Shown piece by piece: positions 19,168 through 30,034 of a stretch of 64,000 bases of DNA; within the stretch, counting starts at the first letter, position 1, and the number at the start of each line of letters is the position of its first letter. Source of the stretch: Isochrysis galbana. Taxonomy: Eukaryota; Haptophyta; Isochrysidales; Isochrysidaceae. The notes under the pieces are model-generated. The model had not been told where the DNA came from. It saw only the letters and a list, made by a program, of their open reading frames with translations, and ran no database searches. The translations under genes and the position numbers were made by a program. The stretch is from positions 6,482,315-6,546,314 of the forward strand of contig CM030932.1 of assembly GCA_018136815.1 (NCBI GenBank). The letters run 5' to 3'.

Positions 19168-20376
19168 CTAAGGCACGCGCACAGCGAGAGTGGGGTGGTG
19201 GAGCTGCCTCCTTCTGCCGAGGGAGAGCCTCTCCTCGCACCCTCTGTTCCTGCCTGGACACCAGCTTGTCCAACACCGCATCCAATGATCCGTGAGGGGC
19301 TTGTCGCTGCGCTCTAGAAGTTTCCGAATGAACACCAAGCGCTCGAGAGGTATCCCATCGTGAAGGAAGCATTCGACGACACGGTAGCGAAAGAGATGTA
19401 GATCAGGTGGAAGATTGGCGCCCGCCTCGTCGGAGTGATTGGTGAAGTACTCGCCTAGTTCCCCAACCAATGTAGCATCCGCCTCGGTGCGCGTCGCCAA
19501 AGCTTCCACTGCCGCAATGTGCTTCGCATAATGCACGCGAGCCGTAATGGAGCTCTTGATGTTTGCCAGCGTTTGCTTGCACGCTGCACAATAAAGCTCG
19601 CCTGCGGATGCACGGAAGGTGTTGTTGGGGAATTCACGCAAGCGCTGTGCGATCGAAACCTTTGTCTACTTGGAGGTACGTACTCCGACCTTTCGGCCGC
19701 GGACGCCCGCTGGTGGCTTCCTCTTTGCCAGCCGGTCACGTTCGTGTGCTGCCATTTCTGGCAGCTCAACTCCAAAGATGCCACGGCGTGCTTGTTGGGG
19801 GGCTCCCGACAGCCGTGGAGAGCGGCGCAGTCCTATCTTCTTTAGCGATGCCGTCTCTACCCAGCGCAAGAGCTGTTCGGACGTGGCCGTCTCACCACTT
19901 CCTCTCTTCCTTTCCCACGCTACACGCACCCGGCCGTCACTGCGGGCAGCCTCCACCACCTCGCACTCGCCGATCGAGAGGTGCAGACAAGCTTGCCCGG
20001 GTACGAATGAACCCCGGGATGGTGAACACAATGTGTGGCTGGGAGCTGTTGCACCACCACCTTCCGGCCGATCCGCGCGACTGCGCCGAGCCCTATCTTC
20101 CCTTGACCTTCTGTCCTCACGCAAGGCCGCCCGCAGTTCGTCCTCGGAACTGTCCTCTTCAATGGCGTTGTCGTAGTCCGACTCCGACTCTTCCGACTCC
20201 GGGGCATTGTCCTCCTCCTCCGCCTCTGATGCCGTGATCTGCTGCACCACATTGCGCAGGGGGCGGGGCTCGGACTCGGACTCGGACGGCGGCACCCTCT
20301 CCCTCTCTGAGGAGGCAGGCCTCGGCCGCTTAGAGCGGGAGCTAGCAGAGCTAGAGGGCGTCATGCGCATGCGCAT
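19168..20376 (-). CDS. CGGBP1-like zinc-finger protein, interrupted by one in-frame TAG
   Basis: Two adjacent minus-strand segments share one frame: 20376-19669 (about 236 codons) and 19665-19168 (about 165 codons), separated only by a TAG at 19666-19668. The N-terminal part is acidic and Ser-rich with an SESESE-like tail, a basic RRSREDRARRSRADR patch, and a SPRL-type segment. The second part has the zinc-finger-like module IAQRLREFPNNTFRAS, ELYCAACKQTL, then H..KH, as in CGG-repeat-binding protein 1 and related hAT-derived proteins. It continues with FRYRVVECFLHDGIPLERL, a helical region like that in hAT-associated proteins. The stop may be a nonsense mutation, or it may lie in a very short intron (GTACGT..TAG, 18 bases) that leaves the frame intact when removed. 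Confidence 0.6.
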
Positions 20377-20691
20377 GCGGGGGGGGGAGGCGGGGGGGGG
20401 GGGGGGCTTCGGGGCCCAAATTTCGCTTCGGCGCTACGCGCCGTTCTTCAGCGCTTCGCACTTGCACCCAAATTTCGGTCAAAAATTTCTATTTTGGCGG
20501 TCCACCCAAATTTTGCAAAACATTTCGCGAAACTCTGGCCTGGGCCAATCTGGAGCGATAGAACGGGGGGTACTGTTCCTTAGCCTGCGACGGACTACTT
20601 TACCGTCGGAAGCAGGCGGCAGGGGGACTTCGTGTGCCGCGTCCATAAGCGGGCCATCCGTGTCACGGACTTACAACGGAGACTCGACGCG
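20377..20691. other. upstream region of the vWA gene
   Basis: Contains a poly-G run (about 20394-20406) and AT-rich words AAATTTCGGTCAAAAATTT and CCCAAATTTTGCAAAAC. A related GACCGAAATTTG word recurs near 44043. The promoter is presumably here, but no core element is identified. Confidence 0.4.
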
Positions 20692-22620
20692 ATGGCTTCT
20701 TCTCCTTCCTCCTCTGCTTTCGTCGCCGCAATGGACGAGCTGACGCGGAGAGAGGACGAGTACTGCCGCGGTGAGAATGGATCACTCGAGCTCACCGCCA
20801 CCGGCGTGCAAGATGCGCTGGTCGCCCTCTTCTTCAAGCTGACGCGTGGTGTGACGGACGAGATCCTCGACGAGCTAGTGGGCGCTGCGCTCAGGGAGGC
20901 CGACGGGAAGCCCGACGCTCTCGCCGACTTGATTGTGCTGGCGTTCCAGACGAGGGCCACCCGTGGCGCGGGAAAGGGCGAGAAGGACTGCACCTACGCG
21001 CTGCTCAAGCGGCTGGACCAGGACGCAGTCATTGCAACCCTCAAGCTCCTCCCGCTCTACGGCTACTGGAAGGACCTGTTGCTGCTCATCGAGCGCGGCG
21101 CGAACGAGGCCATCGCGGCTGCAGCCTTATCCATCTTTTGCTCTCAGCTTGCAGCCGACGATGCAGAGATCACCGCTGCCAAGTCTGAGGACCGCAAGCC
21201 GAAGCTCTCGCTTGCGTCCAAGTGGGCGCCACGCGAGGGCAGCTCTATGGACCGCAAGCTCTGCCTGGCTCGCCGCATGGCAGTCGACATGTTCGGCGAG
21301 GCCAACGTGGCCGCCTCCCGTCGCAAGTACCGCCAGCTGCTCTCGCGCTGCAACCGCGCTCTAGGCACCACGGAAGTGCTGATGGCAGCTAACAAATGGG
21401 CGGAGATCCAGTTCGCACGCGTGCCCTCACTCTGCCTCCAACGGCATCGCAAGGCCTTCCTCAACGAGCATTTGAAAGTCCCAGTGCCTGCCCTTATGAT
21501 CGAGACGGGCAACCGTCATCCCGAGAACGAGGCCCGCGTAGCCGCACGCAAAGCTCTGCGCAAATCCATGCTGGAGGGCAAGTTGCAGGGCAAGCAATTG
21601 CAACCTCACGAGATCGTACGCGAGCTCTTGAAGGTTGGCTCGGCCCCGTCCGTCATTGAGTTGGACCTGCTCGACGCCCAGTGGGAATCCATGAAGGCTG
21701 GCGTCAAGCAGGCCCTCGCCGATGCTGCAGCAGGGCAGGACGCCAAGGTGGCGGAGGCAGCCGAAGCGCAGGGGGCGCTCGCGAACATGGATGAGCTGCG
21801 ATCTGCCCTTCCACGCGGCGTCGACCTCGGCAAGCTTGTGCCGTTGGTTGATGTGTCTGGCTCCATGATGGGTTTGCCAATTTTGGCAGCAGTTGGTCTG
21901 GGGCTCCTGACCGCTGAGCTGGCGGCGCCCGCATTCTGCAATCGCATCCTCACTTTCGAGTCAAAGCCAAGCTGGGTGGACTTGAGCGACTGCAACTCGA
22001 TCTTCGAGAAGGTGCAGAAGACCGTCAAGGCGCCTTGGGGCGGATCCACAAATCTTGAGGCAGCGTGCGAACGGATCCTTGAGGTCGCCGCGTCACATAG
22101 GTTGAAGCCCGACGAGCTTCCGGATCTGATCGTCTTTTCAGACATGCAGTTTGACCAGAGCATGGACGCTTCTCGGCGGCATGAAGGCCAGCCCTTTTGG
22201 GAGACGCACCTACGCCGGCTGCGCCGCCGCTTCGAGCAGGCGGGGCGCTTCGTGTGCGGTGAGCCATATGCAGCGCCAAGAATAATCTTCTGGAACCTGC
22301 GCGGCGACACGTTCGGCTTTCCGGCCGTTGCGCAAGAGCCGAACGTCCAGATGCTTTCCGGCTTCTCGCCTGCTTTGCTTAAGCTCATCTTGACCGGTGC
22401 GGACTTGGTCGGCGAGGAGGAGGAGGTGGAGGAGATCTTGCCCGACGGGAGCATAGTGATGCGTGTAGTGCGACAAGGCCCGACACCGGCGCAGACCGTC
22501 AGAGCGGCTCTCGATGACGACGCGTTCGATGCTGTTCGGCTCGCTCTCAGCGCAGTATCCAAGGGAGCTCTCGCAGGTTACCGGTTCGAGAAGGACGGAT
22601 TTGAAATGGTTGAAGCTTGA
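20692..22620 (+). CDS. DUF2828 protein with C-terminal von Willebrand A domain
   Basis: An uninterrupted 642-residue frame. The start at 20692 (MASSPSSSAFVAAMDEL) is preferred over in-frame upstream codons because the family begins close to this helical region. Family landmarks are LAFQTRATRGAGKGEKD, LPLYGYWKDLL, REGSSMDRKL, YRQLLSRCNRAL, then the vWA MIDAS DVSGSM at about residue 387, then WGGSTNLEAAC and VFSDMQFDQS, and IIFWNLRG near the end. All three MIDAS segments (DxSxS, T, D) are intact, so metal-dependent ligand binding is plausible. DUF2828 proteins are related in layout to Ro60/TROVE and occur in plants, fungi and large DNA viruses. The molecular role is not established. Lack of introns contrasts with most neighbours. 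Confidence 0.9.
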   Translation: MASSPSSSAFVAAMDELTRREDEYCRGENGSLELTATGVQDALVALFFKLTRGVTDEILDELVGAALREADGKPDALADLIVLAFQTRATRGAGKGEKDCTYALLKRLDQDAVIATLKLLPLYGYWKDLLLLIERGANEAIAAAALSIFCSQLAADDAEITAAKSEDRKPKLSLASKWAPREGSSMDRKLCLARRMAVDMFGEANVAASRRKYRQLLSRCNRALGTTEVLMAANKWAEIQFARVPSLCLQRHRKAFLNEHLKVPVPALMIETGNRHPENEARVAARKALRKSMLEGKLQGKQLQPHEIVRELLKVGSAPSVIELDLLDAQWESMKAGVKQALADAAAGQDAKVAEAAEAQGALANMDELRSALPRGVDLGKLVPLVDVSGSMMGLPILAAVGLGLLTAELAAPAFCNRILTFESKPSWVDLSDCNSIFEKVQKTVKAPWGGSTNLEAACERILEVAASHRLKPDELPDLIVFSDMQFDQSMDASRRHEGQPFWETHLRRLRRRFEQAGRFVCGEPYAAPRIIFWNLRGDTFGFPAVAQEPNVQMLSGFSPALLKLILTGADLVGEEEEVEEILPDGSIVMRVVRQGPTPAQTVRAALDDDAFDAVRLALSAVSKGALAGYRFEKDGFEMVEA

Positions 22621-24619
22621 GCGATGGCCGCGACTTTCTTGATTGGTGTGTGTGTGTGCATGTGCGCGCGCGCGTGCGCATGTGAGCACCTGACCCGCAT
22701 AAAAAAAATCTTCTTAAAATTCCCCGCTACGTGTGCGGCGTGCGGCAGTGTGCTAGTGTACCTCCCTACTACCCGACCTTAACCCCTAACAACCCCCTCC
22801 CCCTTTCCCAGTTCCCTCATTTTCGGAGAAGCTGGTTCCGGGGAGGCCGCGCGCGCTGCTTCGGCCAGGAGTTGGAGAGAAGGGGGCGGGAGACTGTGGT
22901 TCGTCCTTTGTTCCGGTGTTGGCTCGGGTTATCCTCCCTTAAATATCTTAGGCTCCTCTTTTGTGATTCCGACTAAGAGGTTTAGCTGGTGCACCCACGC
23001 ACCCACGCACCCACTGACTCTTACGTGCCGCGCGTGCGCGCGCACGAGGAGCGAGGAGCTGCACGGCCAAGTGGGGAGTTGCTCTTCGGCGCGGGCGCCA
23101 CGGTCGACTCGGAGCTTGCGCGGCTGCTGCACCTGCTGCTGCGCGCGCTGCGCTGCTGCCGCTACGCGGGCGGTGCGCCCGCGCACGATGGGACCGTGCT
23201 AGTCCCTGTGCACGTGGGCCGCCTGCTGCGTGGGGAGGCGGCCGCGGGCGCAGGTGCGCCGGCGGTGCCCGCCGCCGCCTTCGCGGCCGTGGACCGGCTG
23301 CTCGCCGCGCTCGCTGCTGTGCGCGACCGGCTGACGCTCGCGTAGCGCACTGCACGTCGCCTGCGCGTTCCACCTGCGCGGCCCCGCGCTGAGCGACGAG
23401 GCGGCGCTCGCGCGCGTCCCGATGGGCATTTTGTCATTTGACCGCGCATTCCCTCGCGCGCGCTGCCGCGCTGCTCGCTAAAGCAAGCAGCAACTGCAGC
23501 ACTAACAAGTGGAAGTGCGTCAACACTGTGTCAACACTTGTTGTGCCCTGCGTCAACACTTGGAAGAGGCCAGATGGGTTAACACCTTGCCCAAGCTACT
23601 GTAATGGGCCCTCGAGGGCGTGTCAACGTGAACCCATACGCCCTGCTCAGGCGGCTTGTCTTCATTTGGTCTCCTTTCCCTCCGGTTTCTTCCCCTCCCG
23701 CGGGGCCGGGGGGAGTCTCACCCTACCATGAGCCCCCCCGCGAGCACCCCGAAGGAGAGGCCCAGCAGCACCACGTACCACGTACGCGACGAGAACGGCG
23801 TCGCCTTGGCTCGGCATGAGGGCGCGTCCCGAGAGGGCCTGGTAGACGCCCACGCCGAGCACGGCGTAGCCTGTCCCCTTGTGCGCGACCCGCCACACGG
23901 CGCGGCGCTTCTCGCCTTTTCAAGTGGTCTGCCGTCGGAAAGATCCAGCCGCGCGAAACTCGTCGATTTAGATTGTTGTCATAAGTTAGAAGTATTCTAC
24001 ATACTGGTATTGTAACGTATGTACTAACATCATACTAGATACTAGCTTATTATATCAGGCTGATACTGATGATATCATCAGGTCTGATATCAGGTATCAG
24101 GTTGGCGGTTGGCCCGGTTGGCGAAACGGCGAAGCCTGATGACCTGATACCTGACGTCCCATCACTGTCCCCCAGCGTGGACTCGAGGCTCCAGGAGAGG
24201 ACGCGCTGGGGTGCGCAGGGTGGGTGCGTGCACTAGAGGGGAGATGAATATCGAGGGAGGGGCACCTGGCACCTGGCTCGCCAGGCATGGCGCATGGCGG
24301 GATTTCGGGACTAAAACGTTGTGTCCAAGTAGCTAGTGGGATTGGCTAGGATATAACATTAATTGATTTACAAGACTACAATTCTGAACGGTTGGGTAGG
24401 GGCTCCGTTGGTATTTGCCGATGAGCGATGAGTCCTTCGGACCCACAGCCACAGCACTCAGGTCATACTCACATACTCACACAACAAGCAACAAGAAAAC
24501 TCTGACGAAGATTATGCCGCGCGCTCGCAAAAATCTTTTTCATCTGAGGAAAGCGACCACTGATTTTTAAACGGCCTCGGTGTCGCGGGAGCCTCGGGGG
24601 GCTCGCCTCGCCGCTCTCA
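22621..24619. other. intergenic region with possible gene fragments and a palindrome cluster
   Basis: TG/CG repeats at 22645-22690. The minus frame at 23662-23898 has KGTGYAVLGVGVYQALSGRA, which resembles a cytochrome-b561-type helix. In the next frame it can continue YVVLLGLSFGVLAGGLMV after a GTACGTG duplication, so it may be a decayed membrane-protein fragment. GTCAACAC occurs three times at 23518-23563. TATCAGG/CCTGATA words cluster at 24050-24155. No intact gene is seen. Confidence 0.4.
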
Positions 24620-27271
24620 ATGAGGCAGCTGCTCCTGACCGCGCTCGTCGCCACTGCCCGTGGGTACTGCGCAGGTGGCATGGTCCGATCCGAGGCCTAC
24701 TACAGTGTGGTCACGCAGTGTGCTCAGCTCGCCGATGGCCGTGTGATGGTGAGAGCCATCGAGACGTAGCCGTCGGGCGAGTTGCCAGCGAATGGCGAGA
24801 GGGGGGAAAGGGGGATAGGCGCACCAGGTGGCACGGTTACTGCCACCTATGACACATCCTCTGTATGTGTACCTTTCAGGCTACCATCACGCTCTCCCCG
24901 GGTGCTGGAGTGGGCCCTCGCTCTTTGATCGACCTCGGAAAACTGGTCAAAGTGAAGGGCCTCGACATACTGAATGCCCCAGTGCTGTGTGGGCCGTGGG
25001 AGGGCTTCATGGCTGCCATCTCGCCATCCGATGTCGCTGGCTTTACTAATGGCTTGCATGTAAGTGCCTACACCTGAGCGGTGCCGCTTATAATCCGATC
25101 CTGTCCCACTGACTTGATATGGTCTCACCATGTGTGCCATTGCTTGTGGCTGTCAGGTATACGTGTGCACTGGCAAATTGTACCATCAGATCGAATCGCT
25201 CATTCATGCCGAGAATAAAGGACGGCAGCTTCAAATCGCAAATGCACCGCCACCTTCGGTTCTCTGGAATTTTTCTCCTCCTCCGCCGCCATCGCCCCCA
25301 AAACCTCCATCTCCACCACCTTCGCCACCACAACCTCCGTCGCCGCCGCCATCCCCACCACAGCCTCCGTCGCTGCCCCCACCGAGCCCCAACCCCCCTC
25401 CGCCAACCCCTCCTCCACCGTCACCTCCATCGCTCCCGCCATCGCCACCGATTCCTCCGTCGCCGCCACCGCCATCTGCCCCACCCCCGCCCTCCCCGCC
25501 GCCCTCCTCTCCTCCACCTCCTCCGCCGCCATCACCACCTCCATCGCCGTCGCCACCCTCGCCGCCCCCACCGCCCCCACTCCCCTCGCCCCCCTCTGCA
25601 CCGCCAAATCCACCCCCATCACCTCCATACCCACCGCCGCCACCGTCGCCAGCGCCGAGATCACCACCGCCACCGTCGCCTCTTCCTCCATCCCCATCGC
25701 CTCCTCCTCCACACCCTCCACCGGCGACCCCGCCATCTCCTCCAAGACCACCAGCCCCACCACCGGCGCCATTGCCGCCGCCACTCCCGTCACCTCCACC
25801 GCCGCCGCCGCCGCCGCCGCCGTCATCGCCACCGTCGCCGCCGCCGCCATTCCAGCCGCCACTTTCGCCACCACCTCAGCCTCCTATGCCCCCCACATCC
25901 CCGCCGCCGCCGTCATCGCCGCCGCCACCGCCATTCCAGCCGCCACTTTCGCCACCACCTCCGCCACCTCAGCTTCCTATGCCCCCCACATCCCCGCCAC
26001 CGTCGCCGCTGCCAATGCCATCCCAGCCGCCGCTTTCGCCACCACCTCCGCTACCTCAGCCTCATATGCCCCCCACATCTCCGCCGCCGACACCGCCACC
26101 AACTTCCCCTCCAATGCTGCCGCCGCCCTCGCTCCCGCCACCATCTTCCCCGCCTCCACCCTCCCCTTTGCCGACGCTGTCCGGCGCGCCGCCCACTCCA
26201 CCTCCACCGCGCACTCCAGCTCCAACACTATTGCCGCCGCCACCACCACGTAACCCACAGCCGCTACCGCCCTTCACTCCTGGATTTCGACCACAGCCCC
26301 CTCCGCCTTCGTCATCTCTTTTATCTCTATTGCCGCCGCCGCCATCGCCTACCGATCCGCCGAAAGCACCGCCCTCGGCCCCCTTGCCCTCTCTTCCTCC
26401 TTCGATGATTGCACTGCTGCCGCCACCGAGTCATTCTCAGCCGGGTCAGGCACCTGCACCACCTCCGGAAGGCATGGCTTCACAAGGCGTTGTGATGCCG
26501 GACCAGCTACGCATTGTGGGGAAGCATCTTGCGCACGCTCTGTGCATGGTGCTTGCATTCGGGTTGCTCTTCCCCAGCGCGCTTGCTGTGTCGCTAGGCT
26601 GGCGTTCCACAATATCAGCAAAATTCTGGTTCAGGTGGGTCAGCTTTTTGGCTTTGAGTGGTTTTGCAACGGCCCTCAGTGGTCTCGGCGTCGCCATTTG
26701 GATGACGCCTATCGGCAGCCACTTCAACAGTGCACACGAGATCGTAGGAGTCGCCGTCATCGGGCTTTTCTTGTTGCAACCAATGTACCTCTTCGCTTGT
26801 CGCAAGATTCCACAAGCGGACAAGCTCGGCGCTCTAATTGGCTATCGTTCCACTTGGGAATGGATCCACAAGCTAGGTGGTGTGGCAGTCATTGCTGGTG
26901 CAATCTTCTCGGTCATTTCAGGGTATATGCACACCCAACAACTCGAGCTGTATGGCATTAGCGGCCTCTACGGGGCAGCCCTGAAGCCACGCCCGCCGCC
27001 AATGGAGGTGACGCTCATCGTCTACGGATGCCTCCTGTTCCTTTCAATTGTGTTGCTTGTCGTCGGTGTCAAACAATCCGCTGGGCTAAAGATTGAGTCG
27101 CGTGCACATGCCAAAGGGCGCGCCATGCACAGCGCGCGGCGCGAAACGATTACTCCCGGAAAGCGTTCGACGGCGACGCGCACTCCGGCCAGCTCCAATG
27201 TCGGAGGAGGCCCTTGCCTATCCTTGGAAGTGGCGGGCATGCTCACGCCCGTGGGACCGGAGCGAGTCTAA
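24620..27271 (+). CDS. secreted-type proline-rich protein with C-terminal cytochrome b561 transmembrane domain
   Basis: Three exons: 24620-24748, 24880-25059, 25157-27271 (introns 131 and 97 bases, GT-AG, all phase 0), giving about 807 residues. The N-terminus MRQLLLTALVATARGYCAGG looks like a signal peptide. Residues about 20-135 form a Cys-containing ectodomain without a recognised family. About 136-540 is a Ser-Pro/Pro-rich spacer (PPSPPP units) as in pherophorins and extensins of algal and plant walls. The end is a b561 domain of about five or six helices with candidate haem ligands in GKHLAHALC, NSAHEIVGVAV, WIHKLGGVAV and SGYMHTQQL. b561 proteins move electrons across membranes, often from ascorbate. 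A wall- or surface-anchored redox protein is inferred. Confidence 0.85.
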
Positions 27272-27318
27272 TCGGAGTCTCACACCCTTCTAGAACGCTG
27301 ACCTGGAGCTGGGCTTGG

Positions 27319-27748
27319 TATGGGGTCGACGCTTGGCCGATGGCATCAGTCTACCTCTCTTGTTCCCTTCCGATGATCCAATCTTGTAAATTATGCATTA
27401 GGCGCTCATGTGAAGCAATTAGGCATTGGATGCCACAGTTCGCTTTCATCTCGCGTCGCTCTAGGACGCTCCAACAACTTCTACGGTACGTCTTCATCGA
27501 TTCAATCGGCAATCGAACACGGCAAGTGACATCTATGGGGTCGACGCTTGGCCGATGGCATCAGTCTACCTCTCTTGTTCCCTTCCGATGATCCAATCTT
27601 GTAAATTATGCATTAGGCGCTCATGTGAAGCAATTAGGCATTGGATGCCACAGTTCGCTTTCATCTCGCGTCGCTCTAGGACGCTCCAACAACTTCTACG
27701 GTACGTCTTCATCGATTCAATCGGCAATCGAACACGGCAAGTGACATC
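27319..27748 (+). repeat. exact 215-bp tandem duplication downstream of the b561 gene
   Basis: Copy 1 is 27319-27533 and copy 2 is 27534-27748. No difference was found between them on reading. The unit starts TATGGGGTCGACGC and ends GGCAAGTGACATC. It begins 47 bases after the stop codon, so it probably lies in the 3' UTR or terminator of the b561 gene. Confidence 0.95.
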
Positions 27749-28844
27749 TCTTGTGTGCATTAAATTCCACGATGCTGTGTGGCCTACTGTTGTCTGCGAC
27801 ACGCCACTTCCACTTCCAAACATTTATTCCCCAAGGACGTGGGACCCTTTTGTGCAATTAGTCTTTATTCGACCTGCCTCGCGGTGGTGCCAATGTTTTG
27901 CTATTGCTTGCTTTTGTCAGTGAGACCATAGGCTCTACTACTACTTACAAAAAAATTCTTAATAGTCTCGCCGCTCGCCGCGCGCGCGACTCTGCATCTT
28001 AACTTTGCAGTCACGCCCGCTACTCTCTCCCCCCCTCCACCTGCCTTGCGGCCCGTCCCCTCGTGCTCTACCTAGGGGTTGGGTGTGGGGTTTCCTGCAG
28101 CAAACGGTGTGCTCCGATCCCCGATAGGTTTTCCTCTCCTTCCTCCTGCACCATCGGGCTATCGGTTTTTTGCGTTATCCTTTTGCATCAGGGGGATAAG
28201 TGGCTGTGTCTCAGTGAGTCCGAGGGCTGAGGTCGGGTAGGTGGGCGGATCGTGGCGGGGGGCTGTGCGCGATTTGTTGTATTCCTGCCCATCTGAAGGC
28301 TGGGTAGGCATGAATATTCGTGTAAGGTACGCGCTCACAATTACAATGGAACAGTTCCCCGTGTTGCCACTGACGCACAAGACACACAGATTCGGATTCC
28401 CCATGGTCTCAAGTCCAGGTTTGCAGATTTTGGTCTCGAAATTTGCGATTCGAATTTTGTTTTTGCTGTTACTATAATTGTTGGCTCGTTTAAGGTAATA
28501 AACCGGCATGACTTCGATTTCGACTTCTGCAGTCGCCCTGCGAGACTCTCTCTCTCTCTCTCTCTCCGTCCTCCTCTCCTCGGCCGACGGCAGGAAGATT
28601 CGTCCAAAACATTCTCCGGTCCCAGGATATCTTGTGGGGGGTCTCTCCGCGCTCCGCGAGGGAAAGGACGCGATCTCGCTCCGAGATCGGCCACGCGCCC
28701 TCACACGCTGCCCCGCCGTGCCCTCGGTCCCTCGCCCCCCCTGCGGCAGGTTCTTTCCCTCGGCGTGCCGTCCGTCGCCTCCGGCCGTTATATTACTTCC
28801 CCCCCGCGCGCGAGGTTCTTCTCCTCCGCCCGTACCCGTAGATA
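27749..28844. other. non-coding stretch
   Basis: Contains an A-run followed by TTCTTAATAGTCTCGCCGC (27951-27977), a word that recurs at 29180-29197 (TTCTTAATAGTCTCACCGC). A (CT)n tract lies at 28545-28566. No gene is recognised in the Ser/Arg-rich frames. Confidence 0.45.
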
Positions 28845-29165
28845 GACCAGACCCCGACGTCGTCGAGATACGGCATACAAATCTCCCAGGCCAGCCCCTG
28901 TAGCACCGCATCCATGAGGCGACACATGTATGAGGGGCCTGACTGGACACCGAAGGCTAGGTAGTTGAACTCGTACTTCTGCCGGTGCGTGCAGAAGGCC
29001 GTGATGGGTTTATCCGACTCTTTGATGGGCATGCACCAAAAACCCGAAGCCAAAGCCAAGTCCAAGAGGCACAAGAACAGCGAATCTCGAGAACCTTGAC
29101 CTCGAGAGAGGCGCTCGATTGCTTCCACCGTGAGAGGGAGAGGGCTGTCGGAGTTGCGTAATTCG
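28845..29165 (-). pseudogene. fragment of a Ty3/gypsy reverse transcriptase
   Basis: The minus frame reads NSDSPLPLTVEAIERLSR, then LDLALASGFW, then MPIKESDKPITAFCTHR, YEFNYLAFGVQSGPSYMCRL and WEICMPYLDDVGVW. This is the palm and catalytic YLDD block of a gypsy RT. Only about 105 residues remain, with no N-terminal RT, RNase H or integrase alongside. A small insertion (GQGSRDSLFLC, doubled LA) disturbs the segment before LASGFW. It is a dead fragment, but it shows that RT-bearing gypsy elements existed in this genome. Confidence 0.88.
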
Positions 29166-29524
29166 AATTAATTAATTTCTTAATAGTCTCACCGCACACG
29201 CGGCCGTGCATCCTCTACTTTCTACTCACGTAGGAAACTTTCTACACCCCCACTCCCCCGGCCCTTTCCCCCTCGCCATCAGGCGACTCCCCCCGTGCAC
29301 TACTAGGGGGATAGGGGAAAAGGGCTTAGATATGGTCGGTGGCCCGCCCCCCCCCCGGTGATCCGTTCCCCCCTTCCTCCTATGCCTACCGGGCTGGCGG
29401 CGGCCTCGGTCCCGACTTATGACTTATCCTGTAAACAGGTGCGGGACTTACCTATTTTCCGGTGAGCGGAGCTCTCGCTCCGCCCACCCCCTTCTCCGCG
29501 CTCTCTCTCCCCTCTCCTGCAGGC
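29166..29524. other. C-rich non-coding stretch
   Basis: AATTAATTAATTTCTTAATAGT at its start, then poly-C/CCCCT tracts and TACTTTCTACTCACGTAGG. No gene is seen. Confidence 0.45.
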
Positions 29525-29936
29525 ACGCGCGATGGCGCGCCTGCGACAGGCCTGCAGCTGCCCCTGGCGACCCCTGGAGGCCCCTGGAGGCCCCTGGAGG
29601 CCAGCTCAGGGGGCAGAGGAGGCTGGGGCTGGGCCCTGGCCTCCCCTGCCTCTCCCTCGCTGGCGCTCCTGTGCCTCAGGGGTCCCCAATCTGCACCTGT
29701 CTGCCTGTCGAACAGGGGGGGGAGGGGGGATTGGAGCGATGGGCTGGCCACGACAGGCCAGGACGCGCGAGGCAGGCAAGCCTGCCAGTGGAAGAGTGGG
29801 TCAGCAGGGCAGTCTGCTCCTGGCAAGCCATCAGGCATGCCAGGAGCATGGGTGGTTCCTCCCCCATGGCAGGGGAGGAGTGGAGAGAGGGGGGGGCTCG
29901 TGCCCCCCCATGGGCGAACTAAGTATAAACTTAGTT
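29525..29936 (-). repeat. dispersed repeat family A, copy 1, with perfect TATAA hairpin
   Basis: About 410 bp. Its edge is the perfect hairpin AACTAAGTATAAACTTAGTT at 29917-29936 (7-bp stem, TATAAA loop). On the minus strand it is followed by CGCCCATGG, a GGGGGGGCACGAGCCCCCCC hairpin, CTCTCCACTCCTCCCCTGCCATGG and a body with CAGGAGC..GCTCCTGGCA palindromes. The same unit is seen at 42115-42542 and 58903-59325, diverged at 30035-30383, and partial at 54324-54460 and 58604-58745. Confidence 0.8.
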
Positions 29937-30034
29937 CGAGATGCGTAATTCGAGTTAGTGTCGCGGTAATCAACGCAGCAGCGCACGGCGTGCGCACGGA
30001 GCCATCTTTTTTGCCAACAAGCGCACGCGACGAG

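Noticed and set aside
22929-23373. Ala/Arg-rich frames on both strands around 23.0-23.4 kb
   Set aside because: GC-rich sequence open in several frames; no family resemblance strong enough to call.
25119-26408. 429-codon His/Arg-rich frame and opposite-strand Ala/Val/Glu frames across the proline-rich exon
   Set aside because: Shadow frames of the PPSPPP repeat of the b561 gene.
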